Origin: Nocardia cyriacigeorgica NBRC 100375
Lineage (GTDB): Bacteria > Actinomycetota > Actinomycetes > Mycobacteriales > Mycobacteriaceae
Reading direction: 5' to 3'
Assembly (NCBI RefSeq): GCF_000308555.1
Contig: NZ_BAFY01000251.1
Span: forward strand, 1 to 45,239
Length of the DNA: 45,239 bases
The notes under the pieces: generated by a model
Databases searched by the model: none
Seen by the model: the letters and a program-made list of their open reading frames with translations, nothing else
Told to the model about the DNA's origin: nothing
Program-made: the position numbers and the translations under genes
Shown: positions 34,926 through 45,043 of the stretch, piece by piece
Numbering within the stretch: position 1 is the first letter of the stretch
Layout: every line of letters begins with the position of its first letter

Positions 34926-35966
34926 GTGTCGGATCCTTCGGGAACGGATACGGCCGTGCGGAAAGTGCGTGCGGACGAGGCGGGTAAACCGCCGCGGAAC
35001 AAGCGCGGCTGGGGCGCGGTGATCGCCGACGAGCTGCGGCGTTCCGGTAAGGCGTGGATGTTCGTCGCGCCGGTGCTGATCGCGCTCGCCGTCGTCATCG
35101 GCTACCCGGTGTTCCGGGCGCTGTGGATGTCGTTCCAGCAGGATTCGGGCGGCATCGACCCCGAAACCGGCATGTTCGTCGAGGGCGGCAGCGCCGGATT
35201 CGCCAACTACACGCACTGGCTGCTGCAACAGTGTGAGACCGCGGCGGGCACCGTCGACTGCCCGACCGGCAACCTCGGCTCGCAGTTCTGGCTGGCGATC
35301 GGCGTCACGCTGTTCCTGACCGTGGTCACGGTGTCGCTCGAGGTGATCCTCGGCCTCGCCATGGCCGTGGTGATGGGCAAGACCTTCCGCGGCCGCGCGC
35401 TGCTTCGGGCCGCCGTGCTCATCCCGTGGGCGATCCCGACCGCCGTCACGGCGCGACTGTGGGAATTCATGTTCCAGTACGACGGCGTGGTCAACCGGGT
35501 GCTCGGCACCGGCATCCTGTGGACCTCCGACGAATGGCCCGCCCGGTTCGCGGTGATCGCGGCCGATGTGTGGAAGACGACGCCGTTCATGGCGCTGCTG
35601 CTGCTGGCGGGCTTGCAGGTGATCCCGAACGACGTCTACGAGGCCGCGAAGGTCGACGGCGCTTCGGCCTGGCAGCGCTTCGTGCACATCACCCTGCCGC
35701 TGCTCAAGCCCGCCCTGCTGGTCGCGATCCTGTTCCGCACCATGGACGCGCTGCGCATGTACGACCTGCCCGCCATCATGACCGCCGACAACCCGGCCAC
35801 CCGCACGGTGTCGATGCTGGTGGTCGAGCAGGTCAGGCAAGGTCCCAACAGTGCGGCCGCCTTGTCGACGATCACCTTCCTGTTGATCTTCGCGGTGGCG
35901 TTCGTGTTGGTGAAGGTGCTGGGCGCGAACGCGGTCCGCACCCAGGAAGAGCAGCGGAAGGCATGA
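34926..35966 (+). CDS. SugA-like sugar ABC permease (346 aa)
   Basis: MalF-type permease with six helices after a charged, Lys/Arg-rich N-terminal 35 residues. The EAA loop is VYEAAKVDGASAWQRFVHITLPLLKP. GTG at 34926 after GAGGAGAGAACGG; a non-RBS ATG 15 bases upstream is less likely. It follows the LpqY-like gene by 45 bases. Confidence 0.88.
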   Translation: MSDPSGTDTAVRKVRADEAGKPPRNKRGWGAVIADELRRSGKAWMFVAPVLIALAVVIGYPVFRALWMSFQQDSGGIDPETGMFVEGGSAGFANYTHWLLQQCETAAGTVDCPTGNLGSQFWLAIGVTLFLTVVTVSLEVILGLAMAVVMGKTFRGRALLRAAVLIPWAIPTAVTARLWEFMFQYDGVVNRVLGTGILWTSDEWPARFAVIAADVWKTTPFMALLLLAGLQVIPNDVYEAAKVDGASAWQRFVHITLPLLKPALLVAILFRTMDALRMYDLPAIMTADNPATRTVSMLVVEQVRQGPNSAAALSTITFLLIFAVAFVLVKVLGANAVRTQEEQRKA

Positions 35967-36859
35967 TGGCCGCGACCACGATGACCAAAGACAAGCCCGC
36001 CGCGCCCGTCACCAGGAACGTGCCGTGGACCCGCAGGCTCGGGTCGGCGCGGCTGTACATCGGCGCGTTGATCGTGCTGGTGTGGGGGCTCGGCCCGTTC
36101 TACTGGATGGCGGTCACCGCCTTCCGCGACCCGCGCTACACCTTCGAGAACACGCCGTGGCCTACGCACGTGACGCTGGAGAACTTCCGCGACGTCTTCG
36201 ACACCAGCCGCGGCAACGACTTCGGCCAGGCGATGGTCAACAGCGTCATCATCGGCTCCATCACCACCGTCATCGCGCTGCTGCTCGGCGTGCTGGCCGC
36301 CTACGCGCTGGCGCGGCTGACCTTCCGTGGCAGGTACCTGGTGTCCGGGCTGATCCTGAGCGCGTCGATGTTCCCGGTGGTCGTGCTGGTGACGCCGCTG
36401 TTCCAGCTGTTCACCGATCTGGGCTGGATCGGCAAGTACCAGGCGATGATCATCCCGAACATCTCGTTCGTGCTGCCGATGACGGTGTACATCCTGGCGG
36501 CGTTCTTCGCCGAACTGCCCTGGGAACTCGAGGAGGCCGCCCGCATCGACGGCGCCACCAAGCTGCAGGCGTTCCGGCTGGTGATGCTGCCGCTGGCGGC
36601 GCCGGCGGTGTTCACCACGGCGATCCTGGCGTTCATCGCGGCGGTCAACGAGTATCTGCTGGCGCGGCTGCTGTCGAGTGAGTCGACCAAGCCGGTAACG
36701 GTCGCGATCGCCGGGTTCTCCGGCAACAACCCGCTGGTCCAGCCCTATGCCTCGATCATGGCGGCGGGCACGCTGGTGACGATTCCGCTGGTGATCATGG
36801 TGCTGCTGTTCCAGCGGCGGATCATCTCCGGTCTGACGGCGGGCGGCGTCAAGAGCTGA
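35963..36859 (+). CDS. SugB-like sugar ABC permease (298 aa)
   Basis: MalG-type permease, six helices. EAA loop LEEAARIDGATKLQAFRLVMLPLAAP, and the C-terminal FQRRIISGLTAGGVKS. ATGA overlap with the preceding permease gives translational coupling. No ATPase follows; the operon ends at the hairpin at 36868, so the SugC-like gene at 29237 is the nearest candidate partner. Confidence 0.9.
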   Translation: MMAATTMTKDKPAAPVTRNVPWTRRLGSARLYIGALIVLVWGLGPFYWMAVTAFRDPRYTFENTPWPTHVTLENFRDVFDTSRGNDFGQAMVNSVIIGSITTVIALLLGVLAAYALARLTFRGRYLVSGLILSASMFPVVVLVTPLFQLFTDLGWIGKYQAMIIPNISFVLPMTVYILAAFFAELPWELEEAARIDGATKLQAFRLVMLPLAAPAVFTTAILAFIAAVNEYLLARLLSSESTKPVTVAIAGFSGNNPLVQPYASIMAAGTLVTIPLVIMVLLFQRRIISGLTAGGVKS

Positions 36860-36867
36860 GGGCGGCG

Positions 36868-36885
36868 GCCAGGCAAACGCCTGGC
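36868..36885. terminator. Terminator hairpin after the permease operon
   Basis: Perfect seven-base stem GCCAGGC/GCCTGGC with AAAC loop, eight bases after the stop codon. No T-run; I-shaped terminators are normal in these genomes. Confidence 0.55.
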
Positions 36886-36900
36886 TAGCTATCGCCCAGC

Positions 36901-36906
36901 TATGAT
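36901..36906 (+). promoter_or_regulatory. Possible -10 element for the penicillin-binding protein gene
   Basis: TATGAT, one mismatch from TATAAT, 113 bases before the GTG and just after the hairpin. No clear -35 at 16-18 bases upstream. Confidence 0.4.
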
Positions 36907-37019
36907 CGGCGGGTAAGTCTGTGCCCGTTTCCGGTACCCAGGCGGGTGTGGATCGGTGACGATGTGTGATCAGACGGTGGGGTAGCCGAGTTTTACCGAC
37001 GCTCCGGGAGGAGATGATC

Positions 37020-39332
37020 GTGAGCTCGTTTCGTGACCGGCTTCGCGGCGGCGGCCGAACGCCGGAGCCGGAGTATGCCTCGATCAGCGGATTCGACCCG
37101 CGCGCCGGCAAATCCGAGGACGGTGGCGGCACCGGCGGAAAACCCGGGCGCGAACCGGACGGGCCGGATCGAAGACCACGCACCAGGGGTAGCCGGATCC
37201 GCAGGCTGATCCTCGCGCTGTTCGTCATCTTCATCGCCGTGCCCGCGCTGCTGATGGCGCTGTTCTACTGGAGCGCGGAGATCCCCTCGCCGTCGGCCAT
37301 GCGCACCAACCAGATCGCCACCATCACCGCCGCCGACGGCACCACGGTGATCGCGAAGGTCGTCCCGCCCGAAGGCAACCGCACCCCCGTACCCCTCGCC
37401 GAGGTACCGGTGCATGTGCGCAATGCGATGCTCTCGGCCGAGGACCGCAATTTCTACACCAACCCCGGCTACTCGATCCCCGCCTTCCTGCGCGCGGCCA
37501 GGGACAACCTGCTCGGCAAGGAGAACGCCGGCGGCGGTTCGACCATCACCCAGCAGTATGTGAAAAACGCCTTCCTCGATTCCGAGCGCACCGTCACCCG
37601 GAAGATGCGCGAGCTGGTGATCGCGGCGAAGATGGCGCGCGAGTGGAGCAAGGACGACATCCTCGCCGCCTACCTCAACACCATCTACTACGGCCGCGGC
37701 GCCTACGGGATCGCGGCGGCGGCCAAGGCCTATTTCAACAAGCCGGTGCCGGAGTTGACCCTGGCCGAGGGCGCGGTGCTGGCCGCACTGGTCCGCTCGC
37801 CGTCGATCCTGGATCCGGAAACCCATCTCGAGGATCTGAAGGCGCGCTGGCGGTACGTGCTCGACGGCATGGTCGAGATGGGCGTGCTGAACCGGGCCGA
37901 CCGCGAGACCGCGACCTTCCCGCCGGTCATCCCGATCACCGACGTCGCCGATGACGGCGCCGCGCGCGGACCCGAAGGCTTGATCCGTGCCCAGGTGCTG
38001 CGCGAGCTGCGCGCGGCCGGTATCTCCGAACACGAACTCAATACCGGCGCACTGCAGATCACCACCACCATCGACCCCAAGGCGCAGCAGGCGGCGGTCG
38101 CCGCGGCCCAGAGCGCGCTCGAAGGCCAACCGCCCGAACTGCGCACCGCGGTGGTGTCGATCGATCCACGCACGGGCGCGGTGCGGGCGTATTACGGCGG
38201 CGCCGACGGCGTCGGATTCGATTTCGCGCAGGCACCGGTGCAGACCGGCTCGGCGTTCAAGACCTTCGCGGTGCTGGCAGCGCAGCGCCAGGGCATCTCC
38301 ATGGCCAAACAGTTCGACAGCTCGCCGGTGCAGGTCAACGACGTGCTGGTGCGCAACGTGGACAACGAGTCCTGCGGCACCTGCTCGCTGGCCGAGGCGT
38401 TCAAGCGGTCGCTCAACACCAGCTTCTACCGGCTCACCCAGTCGATGTTCAACGGTCCACAGGCCATCGCCGACGCCGCCCATCAGGCCGGGATCCCGGA
38501 GGAGATTCCCGGGGTGCCAGGGCGCTCGCTGAGCGAGAACGGTGGCCCGCCCGCGCCCTCTATCGTGCTCGGCGTCTACCAGGTGCGCCCGATCGATATG
38601 GCCTCGGCGTACGCGACCATCGCCGCCTCCGGGATGTATCACCAGCCTTATTTCGTGCAGCGGGTGGTGACCGGCACCGGACGGGTGCTGCTCGATCGCG
38701 GCGCCCCCGAACATCAGGTGGGCAAGCAGCTGCCGCCCGGTGAGCAGCGTTTTCCGCCCGCGATCGCCAACCGCACCATCCAGGCCATGCTGCCCATCGC
38801 CGCATACTCCAACGGCCACGCCCTCGACGGCAGGCCCTCGGCCGCCAAAACCGGAACCACCCAGCTCGGCGACACCGGCGAGAACAAGGACGCCTGGATG
38901 GTCGGTTTCACCCCGTCGCTGTCTACGGCGGTGTGGGTGGGAACCGAACACTCGCAGGCGATCCGGACCGCGGGCGGCGCCCGCATCTACGGGTCGGGCC
39001 TGCCCGCCGACATCTGGAAGCAGACGATGGACGGCGCGCTGGAAGGCGCACCGGCCGAGAGCTTCCCGGCTCCCGAAGGCGGGTCCGGGCAGCCGATCAT
39101 TCCGGCCGGCCCGCCGCAGCCCTCCGGTGGACCCTACGACATCCTGAATCCGCCGCCCGGTGAGCAGCCGCGCGGACCGGAGATCATTTTCCCGCCCGCG
39201 CCGCAGGCCCCCGAGCCCGAACCGCAGGAACCGATCGTCATCTTCCCGCCCGCACCGCCGCCGCCACCGCCGCCGCCTCCGCCGCGGCAGGTGGAGATCC
39301 TGCCCGGAATCGTCATTCCGGTGCCGGGATGA
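37020..39332 (+). CDS. PonA1-like bifunctional penicillin-binding protein (770 aa)
   Basis: Class A PBP that polymerises and cross-links peptidoglycan. Order: cytoplasmic Pro/Gly/Arg region (1-60), one membrane helix (about 62-84), GT51 glycosyltransferase with catalytic Glu141 in SAEDRNFY and GGGSTITQQYVKNAF, then transpeptidase with SAFK (SxxK), SLN (SxN) in RSLNTSFYRL and KTG in AAKTGTTQLG, then a Pro-rich tail with a nine-proline run. NVDNESCGTCSLAEAFKRSLNTS is PonA1-like. GTG at 37020 chosen because GGGAGGAG precedes it at good spacing. A second gene resembling ponA1 starts at 45044. Confidence 0.9.
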   Translation: MSSFRDRLRGGGRTPEPEYASISGFDPRAGKSEDGGGTGGKPGREPDGPDRRPRTRGSRIRRLILALFVIFIAVPALLMALFYWSAEIPSPSAMRTNQIATITAADGTTVIAKVVPPEGNRTPVPLAEVPVHVRNAMLSAEDRNFYTNPGYSIPAFLRAARDNLLGKENAGGGSTITQQYVKNAFLDSERTVTRKMRELVIAAKMAREWSKDDILAAYLNTIYYGRGAYGIAAAAKAYFNKPVPELTLAEGAVLAALVRSPSILDPETHLEDLKARWRYVLDGMVEMGVLNRADRETATFPPVIPITDVADDGAARGPEGLIRAQVLRELRAAGISEHELNTGALQITTTIDPKAQQAAVAAAQSALEGQPPELRTAVVSIDPRTGAVRAYYGGADGVGFDFAQAPVQTGSAFKTFAVLAAQRQGISMAKQFDSSPVQVNDVLVRNVDNESCGTCSLAEAFKRSLNTSFYRLTQSMFNGPQAIADAAHQAGIPEEIPGVPGRSLSENGGPPAPSIVLGVYQVRPIDMASAYATIAASGMYHQPYFVQRVVTGTGRVLLDRGAPEHQVGKQLPPGEQRFPPAIANRTIQAMLPIAAYSNGHALDGRPSAAKTGTTQLGDTGENKDAWMVGFTPSLSTAVWVGTEHSQAIRTAGGARIYGSGLPADIWKQTMDGALEGAPAESFPAPEGGSGQPIIPAGPPQPSGGPYDILNPPPGEQPRGPEIIFPPAPQAPEPEPQEPIVIFPPAPPPPPPPPPPRQVEILPGIVIPVPG

Positions 39333-39380
39333 CGCCGAGGGAACGCAACCCATGGCAGCATCGTTTGCCAGGGTGAGAGC

Positions 39381-39575
39381 GTGACCGTGCGGCGGCGGCA
39401 CCGGCCCGACGCCGACGCCGACGGATCGATGCGGAAGGATAAGCGACGAGCGACACGACAGCGGCGCGAGCAGTGGCCCGCAGGCGATAGCCCGCGTGCC
39501 ACACAGCAGCCGGGGAGCGCCGCCGAAACGAACACCGCGGCACGAGCGGAGGGCCCGGCGCGTGCCGCCAACTGA
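39381..39575 (+). CDS. Possible small Arg-rich protein (64 aa)
   Basis: Open frame from GTG with a strongly basic N-terminal half (RRRHRP, KDKRRATRQRR) and an Ala/Thr-rich second half. It fills most of the 272-base gap between the PBP gene and the effector-binding-domain genes and ends 29 bases before them. GAGAGC precedes the GTG, a weak RBS. It could equally be non-coding. Confidence 0.25.
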   Translation: MTVRRRHRPDADADGSMRKDKRRATRQRREQWPAGDSPRATQQPGSAAETNTAARAEGPARAAN

Positions 39576-39604
39576 ACGACAGACGAGAAATAGGGGCTAC
39601 GCCG

Positions 39605-40063
39605 GTGGATTTCAATGTCGTTGACCGCCAAGAGACATTGGTGGCGGGAACCGTGCTCCGCAGCCCGGCACTGGCTGTGGAGGGGCCGCGGCGCACCAAG
39701 GTGGAAGAAGCGTGGAAGCGCAATCTGGCGCGCGCGCTACCCGGTCCGCCGGCGAGCGCGTTCGTCGACCACGCGCCCGAGATCAACTCCTACCTGACCC
39801 ATATCGTCGGCTACCGCTGCCGCAGTCTCGACGACCTGCTACCCGGTGACGTGCTCGCCCGGATCCCGGCGGGGAAATTCGCCCGGTTCACCCTCAGCGG
39901 CGACGATCTGGGCGACACCGTGGTGACGGTATGGCGCGCGATCTGGGACGCCGAAGCCGCGGGCCGGCTGGAGCGTTCCTACACAGGCGATTTCGAGCGC
40001 TACCCCGACAACCGGACGGTCGAGGTCTTCGTGGCGCTGGCAGACGATTCGGTGGACGGGTAG
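39605..40063 (+). CDS. GyrI-like effector-binding-domain protein (152 aa)
   Basis: Stand-alone GyrI-like/AraC effector-binding fold: MDFNVVDRQETLVAGTVLRS, a helical KVEEAWKRNLARAL, and FERYPDNRTVEVFVALAD at the C-terminus. It lacks a DNA-binding domain. Such proteins bind small hydrophobic or cationic ligands, and some hydrolyse cyclopropanoid toxins. It is a tandem paralogue of the next gene, 10 bases away. Confidence 0.75.
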   Translation: MDFNVVDRQETLVAGTVLRSPALAVEGPRRTKVEEAWKRNLARALPGPPASAFVDHAPEINSYLTHIVGYRCRSLDDLLPGDVLARIPAGKFARFTLSGDDLGDTVVTVWRAIWDAEAAGRLERSYTGDFERYPDNRTVEVFVALADDSVDG

Positions 40064-40073
40064 GAACAACGCT

Positions 40074-40499
40074 GTGGACTTCGAGATAGTCACCCTGGAG
40101 GAAAGCCTGGTCGCCGGGCTCACCGTGCCGCTGGCCGGCCGCGAGGTCGCCGCCCGCGACTTGGATCTGGTGAACTTCACCTGGGATCGATACCTGGCCA
40201 GGGAGAAGAACGTGCCACGGGTCGCGGCCTACATCGGCCAGAACGATCACGCCGTGGCCGTCCTCGGCTACGAGGTGACGTCGATGGACGAGATGGACGC
40301 CGGCGACGTGGTGACCAAGGTGCCGCGCGGGCGCTACGCCAAGTTCGTGGTCTCCGACAAGCCCTACGACCTGCTGCGCACCGCCTGGGCGCAGGTGCGC
40401 AAAGCCGAAAGCGCCGGCACCATCACCCGCTCGCACACCGCCGAGATCGAGCGCTACGCCGGGCCCACCTCGGTGGAGGTCTACGTCTCCCTCGACTGA
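40074..40499 (+). CDS. GyrI-like effector-binding-domain protein, second copy (141 aa)
   Basis: Same fold as its neighbour: MDFEIVTLEESLVAGLTVPL, VTKVPRGRYAKFVVSD, and IERYAGPTSVEVYVSLD. The two share a layout but are diverged, so the duplication is old. GTG start 10 bases after the preceding TAG; GGTAGGAACAACGCT lies just upstream. Ends at the strong terminator. Confidence 0.78.
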   Translation: MDFEIVTLEESLVAGLTVPLAGREVAARDLDLVNFTWDRYLAREKNVPRVAAYIGQNDHAVAVLGYEVTSMDEMDAGDVVTKVPRGRYAKFVVSDKPYDLLRTAWAQVRKAESAGTITRSHTAEIERYAGPTSVEVYVSLD

Positions 40500-40513
40500 G
40501 CGCACATACGACG

Positions 40514-40546
40514 AAAGCCGGTCGAAGCGATGCTTCGACCGGCTTT
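40514..40546. terminator. Strong bidirectional terminator
   Basis: Perfect 15-base stem with a three-base loop: AAAGCCGGTCGAAGC and GCTTCGACCGGCTTT. It serves the effector-binding genes on the plus strand and ino1 on the minus strand. Confidence 0.9.
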
Positions 40547-40568
40547 CTGCCGTGTCGACCCGTGTGGA

Positions 40569-41658
<1,090 letters not shown>

Positions 41659-41666
<8 letters not shown>

Positions 41667-42216
41667 GGCCGGTATTTCCCTCTTTCTGTGGTGCCGCCTT
41701 CGTCGATTGCTCCGCCGCAATCAACTCGTTGAGCCAGCGCACTTCGCGCTCGCTTGATTCGAGTCCGAGTTGATGGAGCTGGCGGGTGTAGCGATCCAGC
41801 GAGCCACTCGCCTTCTTGATCGCCTCCCGTAGCCCCTCTCGGCGCTCCTCGACTTGACGCCGCCTGCCCTCGAGGATCCGCATCCGCGCTTCCGCGGGGG
41901 TGCGGCTGAAAAAGGCCAGATGAACGCCGAAGCCGTCATCGGTGTAGTTCTGCGGTCCGGTGTCGGCCAGGAGCTCGTTGAAGCGCTCCCGTCCGGCCGG
42001 AGTCAGCTGGTAGACCCGCCGGGCACGACGTGTGGTCGCACCGGCCGGGATCTCCTCCTCCAGCAGCCCGTCCGCCTGCATTCGGCGCAGTGTCGGATAG
42101 AGCGACCCGTAGGAGAAGGCCCGAAACGCGCCGAGCAGGCCCGTCAGCCGCTTGCGCAGCTCGTAACCGTGCATGGGCGATTCGAGGAGCAGCCCGAGGA
42201 TTGCGAGTTCGAGCAT
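41659..42216 (-). CDS. PadR-family transcriptional regulator (185 aa)
   Basis: N-terminal winged helix: LELAILGLLLESPMHGYELRKRL, SYGSLYPTLRRMQADGLLEEE; the C-terminal coiled-coil helices (RMRILEGRRRQVEERREGLREAI) mediate dimerisation. Equivalent, from memory, to Rv0047c next to M. tuberculosis ino1. It probably binds the palindrome at 42271 and controls itself and ino1. Confidence 0.9.
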
Positions 42217-42270
42217 CGGGCTTCACCCCCTGACTGTGTGCAGACCTAACCGATGGATGCGATTACCAAC

Positions 42271-42287
42271 TATATCGGAGCGATATA
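42271..42287. promoter_or_regulatory. PadR operator-like palindrome
   Basis: TATATCG-GAG-CGATATA, perfect seven-base arms with a three-base centre, 55 bases before the PadR start. AT-rich in a GC-rich genome. Outer sequences AACTAT (42268-42273) and ATAGTT (42295-42300) form a second, larger dyad. Confidence 0.65.
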
Positions 42288-42349
42288 ACCACGCATAGTT
42301 GTTGGTGATGTATTCCGCATTTACGCAGGTAAGACAGCTGGGCCAATGG

Positions 42350-43165
42350 TCAGTCGGCCGGGAAGATCTCCAGCGGCTTACCGGAGAGATCGACCGTCAT
42401 ATGCCCCGATCGGTCGTCGCCGTCCCCGACGAATATGTCGATGATCGGTCCCGCATCGACCGGGGCACTCAGTTCGTAACCGATGCCGAGATGCTTCACC
42501 GCGCCGCCCGGCAGGCATACCGACTCCGGCGCCCCGCGCAGGATCCCGGCCAGAACCGTCAGGTCGATGGCACCCAGGTCGACCGGACGGCCGTTCGCCC
42601 AGCTCACCGTGGAGGAACCGCTCGCCTGGAACCCTTCGGCGTCGAACCGGTACAGCACCGGCTGCCCCGCCTCCAGCCGCTGGACCACCGCGTACCCGGG
42701 CATGATCGTGACGGTGTCGGCGATGGCATCGCCGAACTCGCGCCGGTAGCTGTCGACGAACAGCGCGAATCCGGAACCGGTGACCAGACTCGGCAGCTCC
42801 GTCGCCTCGGCCTCCTCGGCCTGCTCCACACCGACCACGGCAAGCGGGCCGCCGGCTCCCTCCGGCCGCAGGATGCCCGCCGTCGCACCGATCACCGCGG
42901 CGACCGCGAGCACCGCGACCGGAACCCACCAGCGCCGTTGCGGACGGTCGCGATGCAGCACCCCGGACCCGGCGAGATCGCTCGGAATCTGCAGATCGCG
43001 GATGAGGTCGTTCAGCTCGCCGAAGGTTGTCGAACGCATCGCCGCACGAGTGCGTGCGGTGTGTTCCTGCTCGGTGAGTTGTCCGTCACGCAAGGCCGCG
43101 TCGATGAGCGCGCATACCTCGACGCGATCGGTGTCGCGGGCCCTGAGCTGGTCGTTTCTCGTCAT
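42350..43165 (-). CDS. DUF1707-domain membrane protein (271 aa)
   Basis: DUF1707 segment at the N-terminus (RARDTDRVEVCALIDAALRDGQLTEQEHTARTRAA), a membrane helix (about 75-95, WWVPVAVLAVAAVIGATAGI), and an extracytoplasmic domain of about 150 residues (VTGSGFALFVDSYRREFGDAIADTVTIMPGY). The last domain is homologous to that of the gene upstream. Position corresponds to Rv0048c. ATG at 43165, 10 bases after the preceding stop. Function unknown. Confidence 0.8.
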   Translation of the reverse strand: MTRNDQLRARDTDRVEVCALIDAALRDGQLTEQEHTARTRAAMRSTTFGELNDLIRDLQIPSDLAGSGVLHRDRPQRRWWVPVAVLAVAAVIGATAGILRPEGAGGPLAVVGVEQAEEAEATELPSLVTGSGFALFVDSYRREFGDAIADTVTIMPGYAVVQRLEAGQPVLYRFDAEGFQASGSSTVSWANGRPVDLGAIDLTVLAGILRGAPESVCLPGGAVKHLGIGYELSAPVDAGPIIDIFVGDGDDRSGHMTVDLSGKPLEIFPAD

Positions 43166-43175
43166 CACGCGCCGC

Positions 43176-44297
43176 CTACCCCTCGAACGGCCAGACGCGA
43201 AGCACCTCGCCGGCGGGGCCGAGGATGAAATGGCCGGACTCGCGGAATTCGTTGCCGACGTAGACGGCCACGACCATGCGGCCTTCGTTCGGCGGAAAGC
43301 TGTGGATTTCCACCGATAGGTGCGAGACCTTTCCGTCGGGCACCTCGGCGATCGTCGCCGCATTCGCCAGTGCGGCGCCTATCGCGGCGGTATCGAGGAC
43401 GCCGAGGTCGACCGTCGGGGTGTCGACCTTGCGGGTGGTCGGAGCGCTCGGGCGCTGGAAGCCGCCGCGGTAGTCGTAGGACACCTGACGGTTCGGCTGG
43501 CCCGGCACGGCTCGGTCGACGTCGCCGTGATCGGGATACAGGGAGATCTCGTCGGCGATGGTGTCGCCGAATTCGGCGCGATATTCGGCGATGAAGTGGG
43601 CCAGTCCGGGGCCGGTGATCAGCTCGGGGGTCTTGACGACGATGGGTTCGACGTCGTCGAGCTCGGGGCGCGGTGCGGGCAGCTCGGCCTGCGGGGCGTC
43701 GGCGGGCGGGGCAGCGGCCACCGATCCTTCGGCGGGCGCCGGGTCGTCCGCGCGGCCGGTCAGCGCGAAAGCACCGAAGGCGACGAGCAGCGCGGCTGCG
43801 GTGAGTGCGGCGAGGTAGGCACCCTGAAACGTGGGCTGCGCGCGCCGCGGCGGGGCCGGGGTGCGGCGCGGGCCTTGCAGGTCAGCGGTGAGTTCGGCGA
43901 GATCACCGAGGGTTTTCGCCTCGGCCAGCAGTTCGGAGTAGGCGCGGTGTTCGTCCTCGGTGAGCTGGCCCTCGGTGCGGGCCAGGTCGAGCAGTTCGGC
44001 AGCGGCGGCGCGATCGGCGGTGCGGGCCCTGGTGGACGACGGGTAGGCCGACGCGGCGCCCGCCGGCTTCGCGGCCGGGTTCCGCGGACCGGCCGTCGAC
44101 GCCGCTGACGGCGTTTGCAGATCGTCGACCAGGGCGGACAGGTCGCCGACCGTCTTCGCGGCACCGGCCTGCGCGATCCGGTCGTGGTACTCGTCCGCAC
44201 CCAGCTGCCCCTCCGCATAGGCGGCATCGAGCACGCTCGCGGTGTGGGCGCGGTCGAGATCACGGGCACGCATCCGACCGGGGACTGGCGTCGACAC
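43176..44297 (-). CDS. Membrane protein with two DUF1707 domains (373 aa)
   Basis: Two DUF1707 segments (RARDLDRAHTASVLDAAYAEGQLGADEYHDR and RTADRAAAAELLDLARTEGQLTEDEHRAY), a membrane helix (LAALTAAALLVAFGAFALTG) and an extracytoplasmic domain (ITGPGLAHFIAEYRAEFGDTIADEISLYPD) shared with its neighbour. TAGACT lies six bases before the GTG at 44297, suggesting a leaderless start; an ATG at 44273 is possible. Probably a partner of the DUF1707 gene downstream. Confidence 0.78.
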   Translation of the reverse strand: MSTPVPGRMRARDLDRAHTASVLDAAYAEGQLGADEYHDRIAQAGAAKTVGDLSALVDDLQTPSAASTAGPRNPAAKPAGAASAYPSSTRARTADRAAAAELLDLARTEGQLTEDEHRAYSELLAEAKTLGDLAELTADLQGPRRTPAPPRRAQPTFQGAYLAALTAAALLVAFGAFALTGRADDPAPAEGSVAAAPPADAPQAELPAPRPELDDVEPIVVKTPELITGPGLAHFIAEYRAEFGDTIADEISLYPDHGDVDRAVPGQPNRQVSYDYRGGFQRPSAPTTRKVDTPTVDLGVLDTAAIGAALANAATIAEVPDGKVSHLSVEIHSFPPNEGRMVVAVYVGNEFRESGHFILGPAGEVLRVWPFEG

Positions 44298-44513
44298 CAA
44301 CGCAGTCTAATCGGACAGACCCACGTTTCGCTTTCTCGATCAACGGCCGGACCAGCCGGAAAGAGTCCCGATACGAGCCGGCGCACGGAGCACGGGCCCG
44401 CGGAATCCCGCCGGCCCGGTGTCGCAGATACGCCACCGCCGCCCGCGTGGCGGGCGCCTACCGAACACGCCGGGCGCCAGCGCAACGAATTGGACACGGC
44501 TACTCTGGTGAAC

Positions 44514-44933
44514 GTGCGAATTCAGCGGCAAGTGGTCGACTATGCGCTACGGCGCCGGTCGCTGCTGGCTGACGTCTATGCGGGCCGTGTCGATGTCGCC
44601 GAGGTGTGTGATGCGAATCCATATCTGCTGCGTGCGGCGAAATTCCACGGTCGGGGGAGCGAGGTCACATGCCCTATCTGCCGGAAAGAACAGCTCACCC
44701 TCGTATCCTGGGTCTACGGCGACGGCCTCGGACCGGTAGCGGGCTCGGCTCGCACCCCGGAGGAACTGCTCCGTCTCGCCGAGACGCGCGAGGAGTTCTC
44801 GGTCCATGTGGTCGAGGTGTGCCGGACCTGCAGCTGGAACCATCTGGTGCAGTCCTATGTGCTCGGCACCACACCGGTTCCGCCGCGACGACGCTCCGGA
44901 ACCCGAGCCAACCGGCGGACCGCTGCCGAATGA
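44514..44933 (+). CDS. DUF5318 family protein (139 aa)
   Basis: Actinobacteria-specific protein matching my memory of Rv0049: QRQVVDYALRRRSLLADVY, CDANPYLLRAAKFHG, a zinc-ribbon-like CPICRKEQLTLVSWVYG and CRTCSWNHLVQSYVLG. The CPIC/CRTC pairs probably bind zinc. TACTCT then seven bases then GTG at 44514 gives a leaderless start matching the family N-terminus (VRIQRQ); a GTG at 44508 is an alternative. Located between the DUF1707 genes and a ponA1-like gene. Function unknown. Confidence 0.88.
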   Translation: MRIQRQVVDYALRRRSLLADVYAGRVDVAEVCDANPYLLRAAKFHGRGSEVTCPICRKEQLTLVSWVYGDGLGPVAGSARTPEELLRLAETREEFSVHVVEVCRTCSWNHLVQSYVLGTTPVPPRRRSGTRANRRTAAE

Positions 44934-45043
44934 AACACCTGGTCATCTGCCCGTCGGGTGACTTATAGAGCCGAACCTGGTCCATCGCGACCTGCCCGGC
45001 CCCGAGCCACCCGGACCGATACGAGCTTTTGGAGATCTTGTCA

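Noticed and set aside
33606..35840. 744-codon minus-strand frame opposite the LpqY/SugA-like genes
   Set aside because: Antisense shadow of clear importer genes; composition dominated by His, Arg, Gly and Asp, as expected for the complement of GC-rich codons.
36886..37019. Possible riboswitch (c-di-AMP ydaO type) before the penicillin-binding protein gene
   Set aside because: No conserved core motifs or stems could be identified by eye; only a -10 and a preceding terminator are supported.
35636..37234. 532-codon minus-strand frame opposite the permease genes
   Set aside because: Arg/His/Gln-rich antisense frame with no family resemblance.
36993..39401. 802-codon minus-strand frame opposite the penicillin-binding protein gene
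   Set aside because: Antisense shadow of a gene with all class A PBP motifs; no RBS or motif.
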